A stretch of DNA of 64,000 nucleotides from assembly GCA_028686135.1 (NCBI GenBank), contig JAQUCP010000003.1, forward strand, positions 62,001 through 126,000, in the 5' to 3' direction. How positions within the stretch are numbered: the stretch's first letter is position 1; every line of letters starts with the position of its first letter. Positions 35,955-44,151 of this stretch are shown here, one piece after another. The notes below the pieces were generated by a model. That model had not been told where the DNA came from. It saw only the letters and a program-made list of their open reading frames with translations, and searched no databases. Made by a program: the position numbers and the translations under genes. The DNA comes from UBA12481 sp012523435. Its GTDB lineage: Bacteria; Bacteroidota; Bacteroidia; Bacteroidales; UBA12481.

Positions 35955-37448
35955 ATGGCGCAAAAAAAAACAACCGATACCAACAGACGGCTCCAGGAAA
36001 TTGTACAAGACCTTGGAAAAGTTCCACCACAAGCTATCGAAATTGAGGAAGCTGTACTCGGTGCTCTCATGCTCGAGAAAGATGCAGCCGCTTCAGTCAT
36101 CGATATCCTCCAAGCCGAATCATTTTATAAGGATACCCACCGGGTGATCTACGAATGCATTCTAAACCTTTCTGTTAATCACGAACCTATCGACCTGCTC
36201 ACCGTTACCGAGGAACTCAAAAACCAAGGTAAACTGGAAATGATCGGCGGCCCCTACTACCTCACCCAACTTACCAGTAAAGTAGCTTCCGCTGCTCACG
36301 TGGAATACCATGCCCGCATCGTAGCTCAAAAATATATCCAACGCGAACTAATCCGCGTCTCTTCCGACATCCAGGAAAAAGCTTTCGATTCTAACCAGGA
36401 TGTGGACGAACTGCTTGATTTTGCTGAAGGTGAACTGTTTAATGTAGCTTTCGGTAACATTAAAAAGGAAACACAAAAAATCGATGTCCTCATCGAAAAG
36501 GCCATCGCCCGAATGGAAGAACTCTCCACCCGGGAATCCGGACTCAGCGGCATCCCATCTGGCTTCACCAAACTCGACAGGATCACCTCGGGTTGGCAAC
36601 CATCCGACTTGGTCATTATCGCAGCAAGACCCTCCATGGGAAAAACAGCCTTCATGCTCTCAATGGCACGTAATATGGCCGTGGAACATGAAAAGCCTGT
36701 CGCTATCTTTTCTCTTGAAATGTCTAGTATTCAACTAGTTAACAGACTCATTGTTAGCGAGACAGAACTAGCAGCCGAAAAAATAAGAAATGGCCAACTC
36801 AAAAAATATGAATGGGAACAGTTGGAAATTAAACTGAAAACCTTGGTCTCCGCCCCAATCTTTATCGATGACACCCCGGCAATTAGTGTATTCGAACTGA
36901 GAGCTAAAGCCAGAAGACTTAAACTCCAATATCAAATCCAACTTCTGGTGGTTGACTATCTCCAACTGATGACCGGCCCACCTGATAGCTCCGGAAGCCG
37001 CGAGCAGGAAGTCAGTAGCATCTCCCGCTCCCTTAAAGCAATCGCTAAAGAGTTGGATATCCCAATTATCGCCCTCTCCCAGCTGAACCGCTCTGTCGAA
37101 CTACGTGCCGGCGACAAACGGCCACAACTGTCCGACTTGAGAGAATCGGGAGCTATCGAACAAGATGCCGATATCGTCATCTTTATCCATCGCCCCGAAA
37201 GATTCGGACTAACCGAAGACTCAGAAGGCCGATCAACTATCGGAATCGCCGATATCATCATTGCTAAACATCGTAACGGTGCCGTCGGAGATATACAACT
37301 CCGCTTCAAATCAGAACAAGCTAAATTTACTGAGCTCGATTTTGAATTTGCTGATGCCAGCTATGACCTGCCAGATAACGGAACCGTGAAGTATGAATCC
37401 AGAATGAACAAAAACCTGTCGCAATCAGATTATGCCGATGAGTTTTAA
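35955..37448 (+). CDS. dnaB: replicative DNA helicase DnaB
   Basis: The hexameric helicase that unwinds DNA at the replication fork. From ATG 35955 (MAQKKTTDTN) it has 497 residues, a normal length. The N-terminal domain (about 30-150) with AIEIEEAVLGALMLEKDAA is followed by the RecA-like C-terminal domain with Walker A ARPSMGKTAF, then FSLEMS, Walker B LLVVDYLQLM, LSQLNR and the arginine-finger segment ADIVIFIHRPERFG. An upstream GTG-started extension is unlikely. A near-consensus -7 element CATCTTTG sits about 20 bp before the ATG. No intein interrupts the P-loop, a common insertion site. Confidence 0.95.
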   Translation: MAQKKTTDTNRRLQEIVQDLGKVPPQAIEIEEAVLGALMLEKDAAASVIDILQAESFYKDTHRVIYECILNLSVNHEPIDLLTVTEELKNQGKLEMIGGPYYLTQLTSKVASAAHVEYHARIVAQKYIQRELIRVSSDIQEKAFDSNQDVDELLDFAEGELFNVAFGNIKKETQKIDVLIEKAIARMEELSTRESGLSGIPSGFTKLDRITSGWQPSDLVIIAARPSMGKTAFMLSMARNMAVEHEKPVAIFSLEMSSIQLVNRLIVSETELAAEKIRNGQLKKYEWEQLEIKLKTLVSAPIFIDDTPAISVFELRAKARRLKLQYQIQLLVVDYLQLMTGPPDSSGSREQEVSSISRSLKAIAKELDIPIIALSQLNRSVELRAGDKRPQLSDLRESGAIEQDADIVIFIHRPERFGLTEDSEGRSTIGIADIIIAKHRNGAVGDIQLRFKSEQAKFTELDFEFADASYDLPDNGTVKYESRMNKNLSQSDYADEF

Positions 37449-38715
37449 ACGGTCCCTCAATCATATCATCCTCTTACTGGCTCTCCTGATCAGCTCAAGC
37501 CCAATGGCAAGGGCTGCATTCCTCCTGATTCCAATGGACAAAAGCCAGACCAATCACCTGAAAGCTTATGGCATAGCCTACTGGTCAATCGAGAGAGGTG
37601 CCCCCCTCGAATGGCTCCTAAATTACCGCGGCGGAAGCTTCCTGGTTGGATTCGATCAGATCATTGAACAAGAGTGCCTCCTGAGAGGCGTCAAAATCGA
37701 AGTGATCGCCGATGCAGCTAGACTCCAAATTCTCGAAAAAATCGCACAACCTAATGTCAATATGGACGCAGTCAAAATGGAGAAAGCTCCAAAAATTGCC
37801 GTCTATGCCCCCGAAGATAAACAACCCTGGGACGATGCCGTCATGATGGCCCTGGAATACGCCGAGATCCCTTATGAACAAATCTATGATGGCGAAATCC
37901 TCGATGGAAAACTCAAAGAATACGACTGGCTACACCTGCATCACGAAGACTTTACCGGCCAATACGGACGGTTCTATCGAGCCTTCAACCATATGGTCTG
38001 GTACCAAAAACAAGTCGCGGAGAATGAAGCCATGGCAACCCGCTATGGATTTCAAAAAGTCTCCCAGATGAAACTTCAGGTAGCCCTCACCATAAAAGCC
38101 TATGTCGCCAACGGTGGCTTCCTCTTCTCTATGTGCTCCGGTGCCGACTCATTCGATATCGCCCTGGCTTCCGAAGGAATCGATATCTGTGCTCAAATGT
38201 ACGATGGAGATCCCGTCGATCCCGAAGCAAACAGCAAACTGGACTTCTCAAAAACACTGGCTTTCCATAACTTCAAGCTGATCGAAAATCCACTCGAATA
38301 CGAATTCTCAACGATCGACGCCACCCAGTCGAGACGAATTACCGAAAACCAAGACTACTTTACCCTATTTGAGTTCTCAGCCAAATGGGACCCCGTCCCA
38401 ACTATGCTATGCCAAAACCATACTCAGATAATCAAGGGCTTTATGGGCCAAACTACTGCCTTCCTGAGCCAGTACGTTAAGCCAACCATCGTCGTCATGG
38501 GCGAAAACAAATCTCTGGGAGAAACCCGATATATCCACGGAGAATATGGCCAGGGAACCTGGACTTTCTACGGCGGTCACGACCCGGAAGACTACCAACA
38601 TCTGGTTGGAGATCCCCCAACAGATCTTTCTCTTTACCCCAATTCTCCCGGATATCGCCTGATACTCAATAATATACTGTTTCCTGCAGCCAGGAAAAAG
38701 AAACTAAAGACCTGA
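37432..38715 (+). CDS. exported GATase1-like protein (often mislabelled asparagine synthetase B)
   Basis: A 427-residue protein with a signal peptide (cut near MARAA). Homologues in Bacteroidetes carry the name asparagine synthetase B, but no glutaminase Cys2, ATP-PPi loop or other features of that enzyme are present. The sequence from FLLIPMDKSQTNHLKAYGIAYW to GTWTFYGGHDPEDYQH alternates strands and helices; MCSGADSFDIAL (about 233-244) and the GGHDPEDY near the C-terminus resemble class I glutamine amidotransferase-like or ThuA-like folds. The function is unknown. It overlaps dnaB by 17 bp, so it is co-transcribed. Confidence 0.8.
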   Translation: MPMSFKRSLNHIILLLALLISSSPMARAAFLLIPMDKSQTNHLKAYGIAYWSIERGAPLEWLLNYRGGSFLVGFDQIIEQECLLRGVKIEVIADAARLQILEKIAQPNVNMDAVKMEKAPKIAVYAPEDKQPWDDAVMMALEYAEIPYEQIYDGEILDGKLKEYDWLHLHHEDFTGQYGRFYRAFNHMVWYQKQVAENEAMATRYGFQKVSQMKLQVALTIKAYVANGGFLFSMCSGADSFDIALASEGIDICAQMYDGDPVDPEANSKLDFSKTLAFHNFKLIENPLEYEFSTIDATQSRRITENQDYFTLFEFSAKWDPVPTMLCQNHTQIIKGFMGQTTAFLSQYVKPTIVVMGENKSLGETRYIHGEYGQGTWTFYGGHDPEDYQHLVGDPPTDLSLYPNSPGYRLILNNILFPAARKKKLKT

Positions 38716-39390
38716 CCGTCCTACCACTATCACTAACTCTCCTTTCGGGGAATTCTCACGGTAATGCTTGGCAACCTCCCCCAACGTTCCCCTAACCGTC
38801 TCCGCATGAATCTTGGTCAACTCCCTCGACACGGAACAAAACCGATCTGGCCCAAACTCTACCGCTAACTGCTCCAACGTTTTAACCAACCTAAAAGGGG
38901 ATTCATAAATCACCACCGTACGATCCTCCCCAGCTAACTCCCGAATCCGCCCCGAACGCCCTTTCTTTACAGGCAAAAAACCTTCGAAAACAAACCTCTC
39001 CGTTGGCAAGCCCGACTCCACCAGCGCAGGAACAAAGGCCGTTGGCCCAGGTAAACACTCAACCACCAACTCCGCTTCCAAACACGACCTAATCAACAAA
39101 AAACCTGGATCGGAAATCCCCGGCGTACCCGAATCAGTGATCAACGCAGCACACTCCCCAGCTTGCAGCCGCATAATAACCCCCTTGACCGAGTGATGCT
39201 CGTTGAACTTATGATGCGAAAGGAGAGGCTTTTTAATCTCATAATGATTCAGCAAAATACCCGATGTCCGAGTATCTTCAGCTAAAATAAAATCTACCTC
39301 CTTGAGTATCCGCAAAGCACGAAGGGTGATATCTTCAAGATTACCGACAGGCGTTGGAACCAAGTAAAGATCCGGCTTTGAACGTCTCAT
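38704..39390 (-). CDS. rsmI: 16S rRNA (cytidine(1402)-2'-O)-methyltransferase
   Basis: Methylates the ribose of C1402 at the ribosomal decoding centre; a tetrapyrrole-methylase-fold enzyme in the cytoplasm. Motifs are LVPTPVGNLEDITLRAL at the start, LAEDTRTSG, LITDSGTPGISDPGFLL near residue 83, PGPTAFVPAL and YESPFRLVKTL. Length is 228 residues, slightly below the 280 usual in E. coli because the C-terminal extension is absent, as in many Bacteroidetes. It overlaps tdk by 4 bp and the 3' end of the preceding gene by 12 bp on the opposite strand. Confidence 0.95.
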   Translation of the reverse strand: MRRSKPDLYLVPTPVGNLEDITLRALRILKEVDFILAEDTRTSGILLNHYEIKKPLLSHHKFNEHHSVKGVIMRLQAGECAALITDSGTPGISDPGFLLIRSCLEAELVVECLPGPTAFVPALVESGLPTERFVFEGFLPVKKGRSGRIRELAGEDRTVVIYESPFRLVKTLEQLAVEFGPDRFCSVSRELTKIHAETVRGTLGEVAKHYRENSPKGELVIVVGRSGL

Positions 39391-39980
39391 TTCTTTTCCC
39401 TCGACTGGTTATAACACCTCCTGCATAACGGCTCATAAACATCCTTTTCTCCTAACATCACCTGCTGAGCCTCACCCGTTAATCGATGCGAATAATGCGC
39501 CGGATTACCACACTTCATGCAAATCGCTTGCACCTTCGTAACATACTCAGCTATAGCCATTAAAGCAGGCATTGGGCCAAACGGCTTCCCCTGAAAATCC
39601 ATATCCAAACCCGCCACCACTACTCGAACCCCCTGATTGGCAAGCTGATTACACACTTCAACCAGGCTGTGATCAAAAAACTGGGCCTCATCAATCCCAA
39701 CTACATCAACATCCCCGGTCATCAAAAGAATATTTCCCGGAGATGAAACAGGTGTGGAACGAATCGCCCGCGCATCATGCGAAACAACATCCTCCTCAGA
39801 ATATCGTGTATCAATCTGAGGTTTGAATATCTCAACATTCTGCTTGGCAATACGCGCACGATTTAACCGACGAATCAACTCTTCGGTCTTCCCCGAAAAC
39901 ATCGATCCGCAGATAACCTCAATCCATCCCTGCGGCTCATTGGCTCGTAGGCTAGTCTCACGAAAGAAAAAACGGTCCAA
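39387..39980 (-). CDS. tdk: thymidine kinase
   Basis: Salvage kinase converting thymidine and ATP to dTMP; type II, cytoplasmic, a 197-residue tetramer. It has the P-loop VICGSMFSGKTEELIRRL, VVGIDEAQFFD, a substrate-binding region ADLDM-like (VVAGLDMDFQGKPFG), and the zinc site CMKCGNPAHYSHR with CRRC near the C-terminus. It is the first gene of the pair tdk-rsmI. A minus-strand promoter element CAAAAATA (TATTTTTG on that strand) is at 40012-40019. Confidence 0.96.
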   Translation of the reverse strand: MDRFFFRETSLRANEPQGWIEVICGSMFSGKTEELIRRLNRARIAKQNVEIFKPQIDTRYSEEDVVSHDARAIRSTPVSSPGNILLMTGDVDVVGIDEAQFFDHSLVEVCNQLANQGVRVVVAGLDMDFQGKPFGPMPALMAIAEYVTKVQAICMKCGNPAHYSHRLTGEAQQVMLGEKDVYEPLCRRCYNQSREKK

Positions 39981-40011
39981 TAAGAGTTTTGGTTTACAAT
40001 CGTTATTTTTA

Positions 40012-40019
40012 CAAAAATA
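40012..40019 (-). promoter_or_regulatory. -7 promoter element of tdk
   Basis: TATTTTTG on the minus strand, match to TAnnTTTG, about 32 bp before the tdk start. Confidence 0.55.
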
Positions 40020-40027
40020 TAAGTTTT

Positions 40028-40837
40028 ATGGACAGGAAAGGGTTTATCAACCTCCTTCACGAAAATCTTGAGGAAATTCAATCAGTTATCAACCGAATTG
40101 AACAGTCAGAAAAAGTATATCAAATCGATACTGACTTGATGCTCAACAAACTTCGAAACCTCTACGAGCTTACCTTGCTCTTCGCATCCTCCATCGAAGT
40201 TCCAGAACCGATACCGGAAATCACGATAAAACCGGAATCAGAAATTGAATCGGTGCCCGCGATTAAGCCTGAGCCTGAACCTGAGTTTGGGACAGAGCCT
40301 GAACCCGAAACGGAACCAGAACCTGAAACCGAACCAGAGCCCGAAACGGAACCAGAACCTGAGCCTGAACCTGAAACCGAACCAGAAACGGAGTTTGAGC
40401 CGGAAACGGAAGAACCAAGGAAATCACCGGTACAACCTCCCCCGCCCTATCAGCCTACCATTAAACCCGTGCCACCTTTCATGTCAAGACCTCCTGAAAA
40501 AAAGCAGCAAGAAAACCCCGAGCTGTCTCTTTTTGAGCGAGAAAACAGACTGAACGAAGCTCTGTCGAAACAGAAACCCAAACAAGATATAGCTTGGGCT
40601 TATAATGAAAGCCCGATCCGGGATATCTGGTCCGCTATCGCAATTAACGATCGCTTCCTATACACCCGCGAGCTCTTTAAAAATAATTCCGAAGCCTTCA
40701 AATCGACGGTTGCCTTCCTCAATAGCCTTCCATCTTGGGAGGCAGCAAGCGGTTACCTCGATTTGAACTTTTCGTGGGATCAACATAACCCCACAGTTAA
40801 AAGTTTCCTGAACCTTGTACGTCGCCGCTTTCTGTAA
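40028..40837 (+). CDS. conserved Bacteroidetes protein of unknown function with Pro-Glu repeat linker
   Basis: About 269 residues from ATG 40028 (MDRKGFINLLHENLEE). The N-terminal part is helical, 1-60. A Pro-Glu/Pro-Thr-Glu repeat follows at 82-130, encoded by near-perfect hexamer repeats; then a Pro-rich stretch and a conserved C-terminal helical domain: INDRFLYTRELFKNNSEAF, AFLNSLPSWEAASGYL and FLNLVRRRFL. No signal peptide, so cytoplasmic. The stop overlaps the murF-alr start by one base, a strong hint of coupled translation. The C-terminal domain and its neighbours recur in other Bacteroidetes; function unknown. A role in cell-wall synthesis or division is inference. Confidence 0.75.
   Translation: MDRKGFINLLHENLEEIQSVINRIEQSEKVYQIDTDLMLNKLRNLYELTLLFASSIEVPEPIPEITIKPESEIESVPAIKPEPEPEFGTEPEPETEPEPETEPEPETEPEPEPEPETEPETEFEPETEEPRKSPVQPPPPYQPTIKPVPPFMSRPPEKKQQENPELSLFERENRLNEALSKQKPKQDIAWAYNESPIRDIWSAIAINDRFLYTRELFKNNSEAFKSTVAFLNSLPSWEAASGYLDLNFSWDQHNPTVKSFLNLVRRRFL
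40268..40417 (+). repeat. hexanucleotide tandem repeats encoding Pro-Glu
   Basis: Imperfect repeats of GAACCx/GAGCCx units encode a run such as EPEPETEPEPETEPEPE in the linker of the preceding gene product. Such a repeat may vary in copy number by slippage; multiples of 6 keep the frame. Confidence 0.8.
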
Positions 40838-43296
40838 TGACCCCCTACTCAATCAGCGACATCGCCCGGATAACAGGTGCTCAACTAAGCGGACCCGTTA
40901 ACGGCCTGATTTCCAAGATTCATACCGATACCAGGCGGATAGACCAAACAACTGGCAGCCTCTTTGTTGCCCTCATTGGCCCTAACCACGATGGACACCG
41001 TTTTATCCGAGAAGCCTATGATGCCGGAATCCGGGTTTTCCTGGTGAGCCACCCCACCAAAAAGAGAGACACCCTGGAGCAAGCCACTGTTCTCACAGTA
41101 CACGACACCCTGGTGGCTCTCCAGCAACTGGCCCAACACCACCGGTCAACCTTTACAGGGCAACTGATAGCCATCACAGGTAGTAACGGGAAAACTATCA
41201 TCAAAGAGTGGCTGGCTCAGATCCTCTCCGCCTCAGCCACTGTGTCAAAAAGCCCAAAATCATTCAACTCCCGCCTCGGCGTTCCCCTGTCTGTTATGGG
41301 AATCAACCCGGATGACACCTATGCTGTCATGGAAGCCGGTATTTCAGAGCCTGGGGAGATGAACACACTCGAGGAAATCCTCAAACCCAATGCGGGAATC
41401 ATTAGCAATATTGGCTCCGCTCACCAAGAAAACTTCGCCGATTATGATTCCAAAGTCCGTGAAAAACTGACCCTCTTTAAAAACTGCCAGACAATCTACT
41501 TCTGTCAGGATCACAAACTGATTTTCAATGCATTACAAACTGATGGTCTCCCAGGCCGGCAAGTAAACTGGTCGAGACTCTCTGATGCTGATCTCCAAAT
41601 CCTGGAGGAACAAACCAATCGGTCAACCACATCCATCAAAGCCCTTTACCAATCAGCCAAAATCAACATCCGCCTGCCATTTGCCGACCCAGCATCTATT
41701 GAAAACCTGATCCATATCTGGCTTGTCCTACTCGATCTTGGATTCTCCAACGATTTCATCCAGAAACAGATAGATACTCTTGAACCAATCCGGATGAGAC
41801 TGGAACAAAAGGCTGGCATCAACGGTTGCACACTCATCAACGACTTCTATAACTCGGATGTCTTATCCCTAAAAATTGCCCTTGATCTTCTTTTCCAGCA
41901 AACCCTGCAGAAGAAAAAATCACTCATCATTTCTGATATCTTACAAACAGGCTTACCGGAAAATGAGCTTTACCGTGAAATCAGTTCACTACTTGAAAAC
42001 AGAAACCTGCACCAATTCATCGGGATCGGACCGGCTATTTGCCGTAACCGCGATCTCTTCACAAAACCGATCACCTGTTTTCTCTCCACCTCGGATTACC
42101 TCACTAGCTACCTTCCAGGTGATTTCTCCCACGAAGCGATTCTCCTGAAAGGCGCCCGGATGTTCCAGTTCGAACGAATCAGCCGCGTTTTAGAAGAGAA
42201 ATTACATGCCACCGTTCTGGAAATTAGCATGAACGATGTTCGGCATAACCTGAACTATTTTAGAAGTAAGCTTCTTCCAGATACTCGCCTGATGGTCATG
42301 GTAAAAGCCTTTTCCTATGGCAGCGGTGGTGTGGAAATGGCTCGGTTCCTGGCCAATGAAAGAGTCGACTACCTCGGTGTCGCCTTTTCCGATGAGGGCA
42401 TCGACCTCCGCCGTGCTGGCATCAAAATTCCCATCATGGTGATGAATCCCGATTTCAGTCAGTCCGACCTCATCGCTGATTATAACCTGGAACCTGAAAT
42501 CTACCACTGGCACGGATTACAGGAATTCTCCAGGATGATACGTAGCCTCGGAATTCCATCTTATCCGGTTCATATCAAACTGGATACCGGAATGCACCGA
42601 CTAGGCTTCCCGGTGAGCGAAACGGAAGAGCTGGCCAGTTACCTAGCCGAACACCGAGAGCTGACCGTGAAAAGCCTTTTTAGTCACCTAGCCGCTGCAG
42701 AAGACCCCAAACAGGATCTCTTCACCCAAAGCCAGATCAACTTCTTAAAAGAATCCAGTGATCTGATAATGAATAAACTAGGGTATCCTATTATTCGCCA
42801 TATTCTGAATTCATCTGGCATCGAACGGTTTCCGAATACTGGATTTGAAATGGTGCGACTAGGAATAGGATTGTACGGTTTCCAAAATTCCGGCCAACAG
42901 GAAACCATTCCAATCGCAACCCTTAAAACCACTATCTCACAAATCCGATATCTAGAAGCAGGAGAATCAGTCGGTTATGGCCGCGGGACCATTCTAGCCA
43001 AACCAGCCACTATTGCCGTCATCCCGGTTGGCTATGCCGATGGTATTGACCGCCGACTGGGTAACGGTAAGTACCGCATGATTGTTAATGGTCAACATGC
43101 TCCAACAATAGGTCATATCTGTATGGATATGACAATGTTGGATATTTCCGGAATTGAGACAAAAGAGGGTGATGAAGTCATCGTTTTTGGTCCGGCTAAT
43201 CCGGTCACTGGTTTGGCTAAACTCCTCGGCACAATCCCATACGAAATTTTGACATCCATCCCCTCAAGAGTTAAGAGGATCTATCTGTTTGATTAA
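40837..43296 (+). CDS. bifunctional UDP-MurNAc-tripeptide:D-Ala-D-Ala ligase (MurF) / alanine racemase (Alr) fusion
   Basis: An 819-residue fusion typical of Bacteroidetes, supplying D-alanine and adding D-Ala-D-Ala to UDP-MurNAc-tripeptide. The N-terminal half (about 1-450) is a Mur ligase with P-loop ITGSNGKTIIKEWL, EAGISEPGEM and the C-terminal domain around LINDFYNSD. The C-terminal half (about 455-819) is alanine racemase: MVKAFSYGSGG with the PLP lysine, KLDTGMHRLGF, GIGLYGF, SVGYGRGT and the catalytic tyrosine region VIPVGYADGIDRRLGNG. In this phylum a second stand-alone MurF often exists, so the ligase half may be regulatory; this is known of the family, not visible here. It starts one base inside the preceding gene. 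Confidence 0.94.
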   Translation: MTPYSISDIARITGAQLSGPVNGLISKIHTDTRRIDQTTGSLFVALIGPNHDGHRFIREAYDAGIRVFLVSHPTKKRDTLEQATVLTVHDTLVALQQLAQHHRSTFTGQLIAITGSNGKTIIKEWLAQILSASATVSKSPKSFNSRLGVPLSVMGINPDDTYAVMEAGISEPGEMNTLEEILKPNAGIISNIGSAHQENFADYDSKVREKLTLFKNCQTIYFCQDHKLIFNALQTDGLPGRQVNWSRLSDADLQILEEQTNRSTTSIKALYQSAKINIRLPFADPASIENLIHIWLVLLDLGFSNDFIQKQIDTLEPIRMRLEQKAGINGCTLINDFYNSDVLSLKIALDLLFQQTLQKKKSLIISDILQTGLPENELYREISSLLENRNLHQFIGIGPAICRNRDLFTKPITCFLSTSDYLTSYLPGDFSHEAILLKGARMFQFERISRVLEEKLHATVLEISMNDVRHNLNYFRSKLLPDTRLMVMVKAFSYGSGGVEMARFLANERVDYLGVAFSDEGIDLRRAGIKIPIMVMNPDFSQSDLIADYNLEPEIYHWHGLQEFSRMIRSLGIPSYPVHIKLDTGMHRLGFPVSETEELASYLAEHRELTVKSLFSHLAAAEDPKQDLFTQSQINFLKESSDLIMNKLGYPIIRHILNSSGIERFPNTGFEMVRLGIGLYGFQNSGQQETIPIATLKTTISQIRYLEAGESVGYGRGTILAKPATIAVIPVGYADGIDRRLGNGKYRMIVNGQHAPTIGHICMDMTMLDISGIETKEGDEVIVFGPANPVTGLAKLLGTIPYEILTSIPSRVKRIYLFD

Positions 43297-43304
43297 TCAG
43301 GAGA

Positions 43305-44006
43305 CTACCCAATCTCACTAACATGCTCCAGCTTGGGCCTGTTTAATACTATTACGCGCCTCCCATCGGTCGATAGGATTTTTTCTTCACTAAACTGGCT
43401 CAGCGTACGAATGGCATTGGAGGCTGTCATGTTCGACAAGCTGGCTAGATCTTCTCTCGATAGGTACGCATTGATCGTCATACCATCATCCTCTAAACCA
43501 TAAGTATTGATCAAAAACAGTAAAGATTCAGCCAGCCGGCCACGAATATGCTTCTGGGTCAGATTAACAGTCCGATCATTGGAGTTACCCAACTCGCCCG
43601 CCAGAGTCTTTAAAATTCGAAGCGCTAAATCAGGTCGCAATTTCACAACCCTCATAACCTCATCCCTTGAAAACTGGCAAACCAAAGAATCCTCCAAAGC
43701 TATGGCAGAAGCCCGGTAATTCTCATCAGCAAAGAATGCTCGGTACCCAATAAATCCGACTGGCCGAGCTAACCGAATAATCTGCTCCCTTCCGGTTATC
43801 CCCTCTTTGGAAATCTTCACTTTCCCTTGAGCCAGGCAGAGTAAACCAACAGGTTTCTCTCCTTCGCGGTAAATCACTTCACTCTTTTTGAAAAACCTGG
43901 TCGTTTGAGCTCTGGCCAGCTTCTCCTTCTCCGGATAAGTCAGGTCCTGAAAAACAGACCCGGGAGTGTCAAGGCAGGCTCTGCAGGCCTGTTCGCAATC
44001 TGGCAT
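43305..44006 (-). CDS. Crp/Fnr family transcriptional regulator with N-terminal cysteine cluster
   Basis: About 233 residues. The N-terminus MPDCEQACRAC has three cysteines in a CX3CX2C pattern, followed by a cyclic-nucleotide-binding-type beta-roll (KKSEVIYREGEKPVGLLCLAQGKVKIS, about 35-135), a dimer helix and a winged-helix domain (SREDLASLSNMTASNAIRTLSQF) that binds DNA. No cNMP-binding Arg-Ser pair is clear, so the ligand could be an iron-sulfur cluster or haem, as in Fnr; this is inference. The promoter element at 44025-44032 excludes starts further upstream at 44042; 44012 is the alternative start. It lies just upstream of the T9SS genes but reads away from them. Confidence 0.85.
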   Translation of the reverse strand: MPDCEQACRACLDTPGSVFQDLTYPEKEKLARAQTTRFFKKSEVIYREGEKPVGLLCLAQGKVKISKEGITGREQIIRLARPVGFIGYRAFFADENYRASAIALEDSLVCQFSRDEVMRVVKLRPDLALRILKTLAGELGNSNDRTVNLTQKHIRGRLAESLLFLINTYGLEDDGMTINAYLSREDLASLSNMTASNAIRTLSQFSEEKILSTDGRRVIVLNRPKLEHVSEIG

Positions 44007-44024
44007 ATCCATTTTTAGTTTGCA

Positions 44025-44032
44025 CAAATGTA
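44025..44032 (-). promoter_or_regulatory. -7 promoter element of the Crp/Fnr-type regulator
   Basis: Minus-strand TACATTTG, match to TAnnTTTG, about 19 bp upstream of the chosen start. Confidence 0.65.
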
Positions 44033-44113
44033 TCCAGGCCATCCAGCTTCAACGAGGACGTTTTGTTAAAAAATGTTAAAGTTGCCATCGCTTTTTATTT
44101 ACATAAAATCTTT

Positions 44114-44121
44114 TATCTTTG
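44114..44121 (+). promoter_or_regulatory. -7 promoter element of the first 744-residue T9SS gene
   Basis: TATCTTTG, exact TAnnTTTG match, 31 bp before the ATG at 44152. Confidence 0.75.
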
Positions 44122-44151
44122 TTCAGATACAACCTTTAAATTTTTAGTCCT

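Noticed and set aside
37432..38715. Asparagine synthetase B
   Set aside because: No N-terminal glutaminase Cys or ATP pyrophosphatase loop; the protein has a signal peptide.
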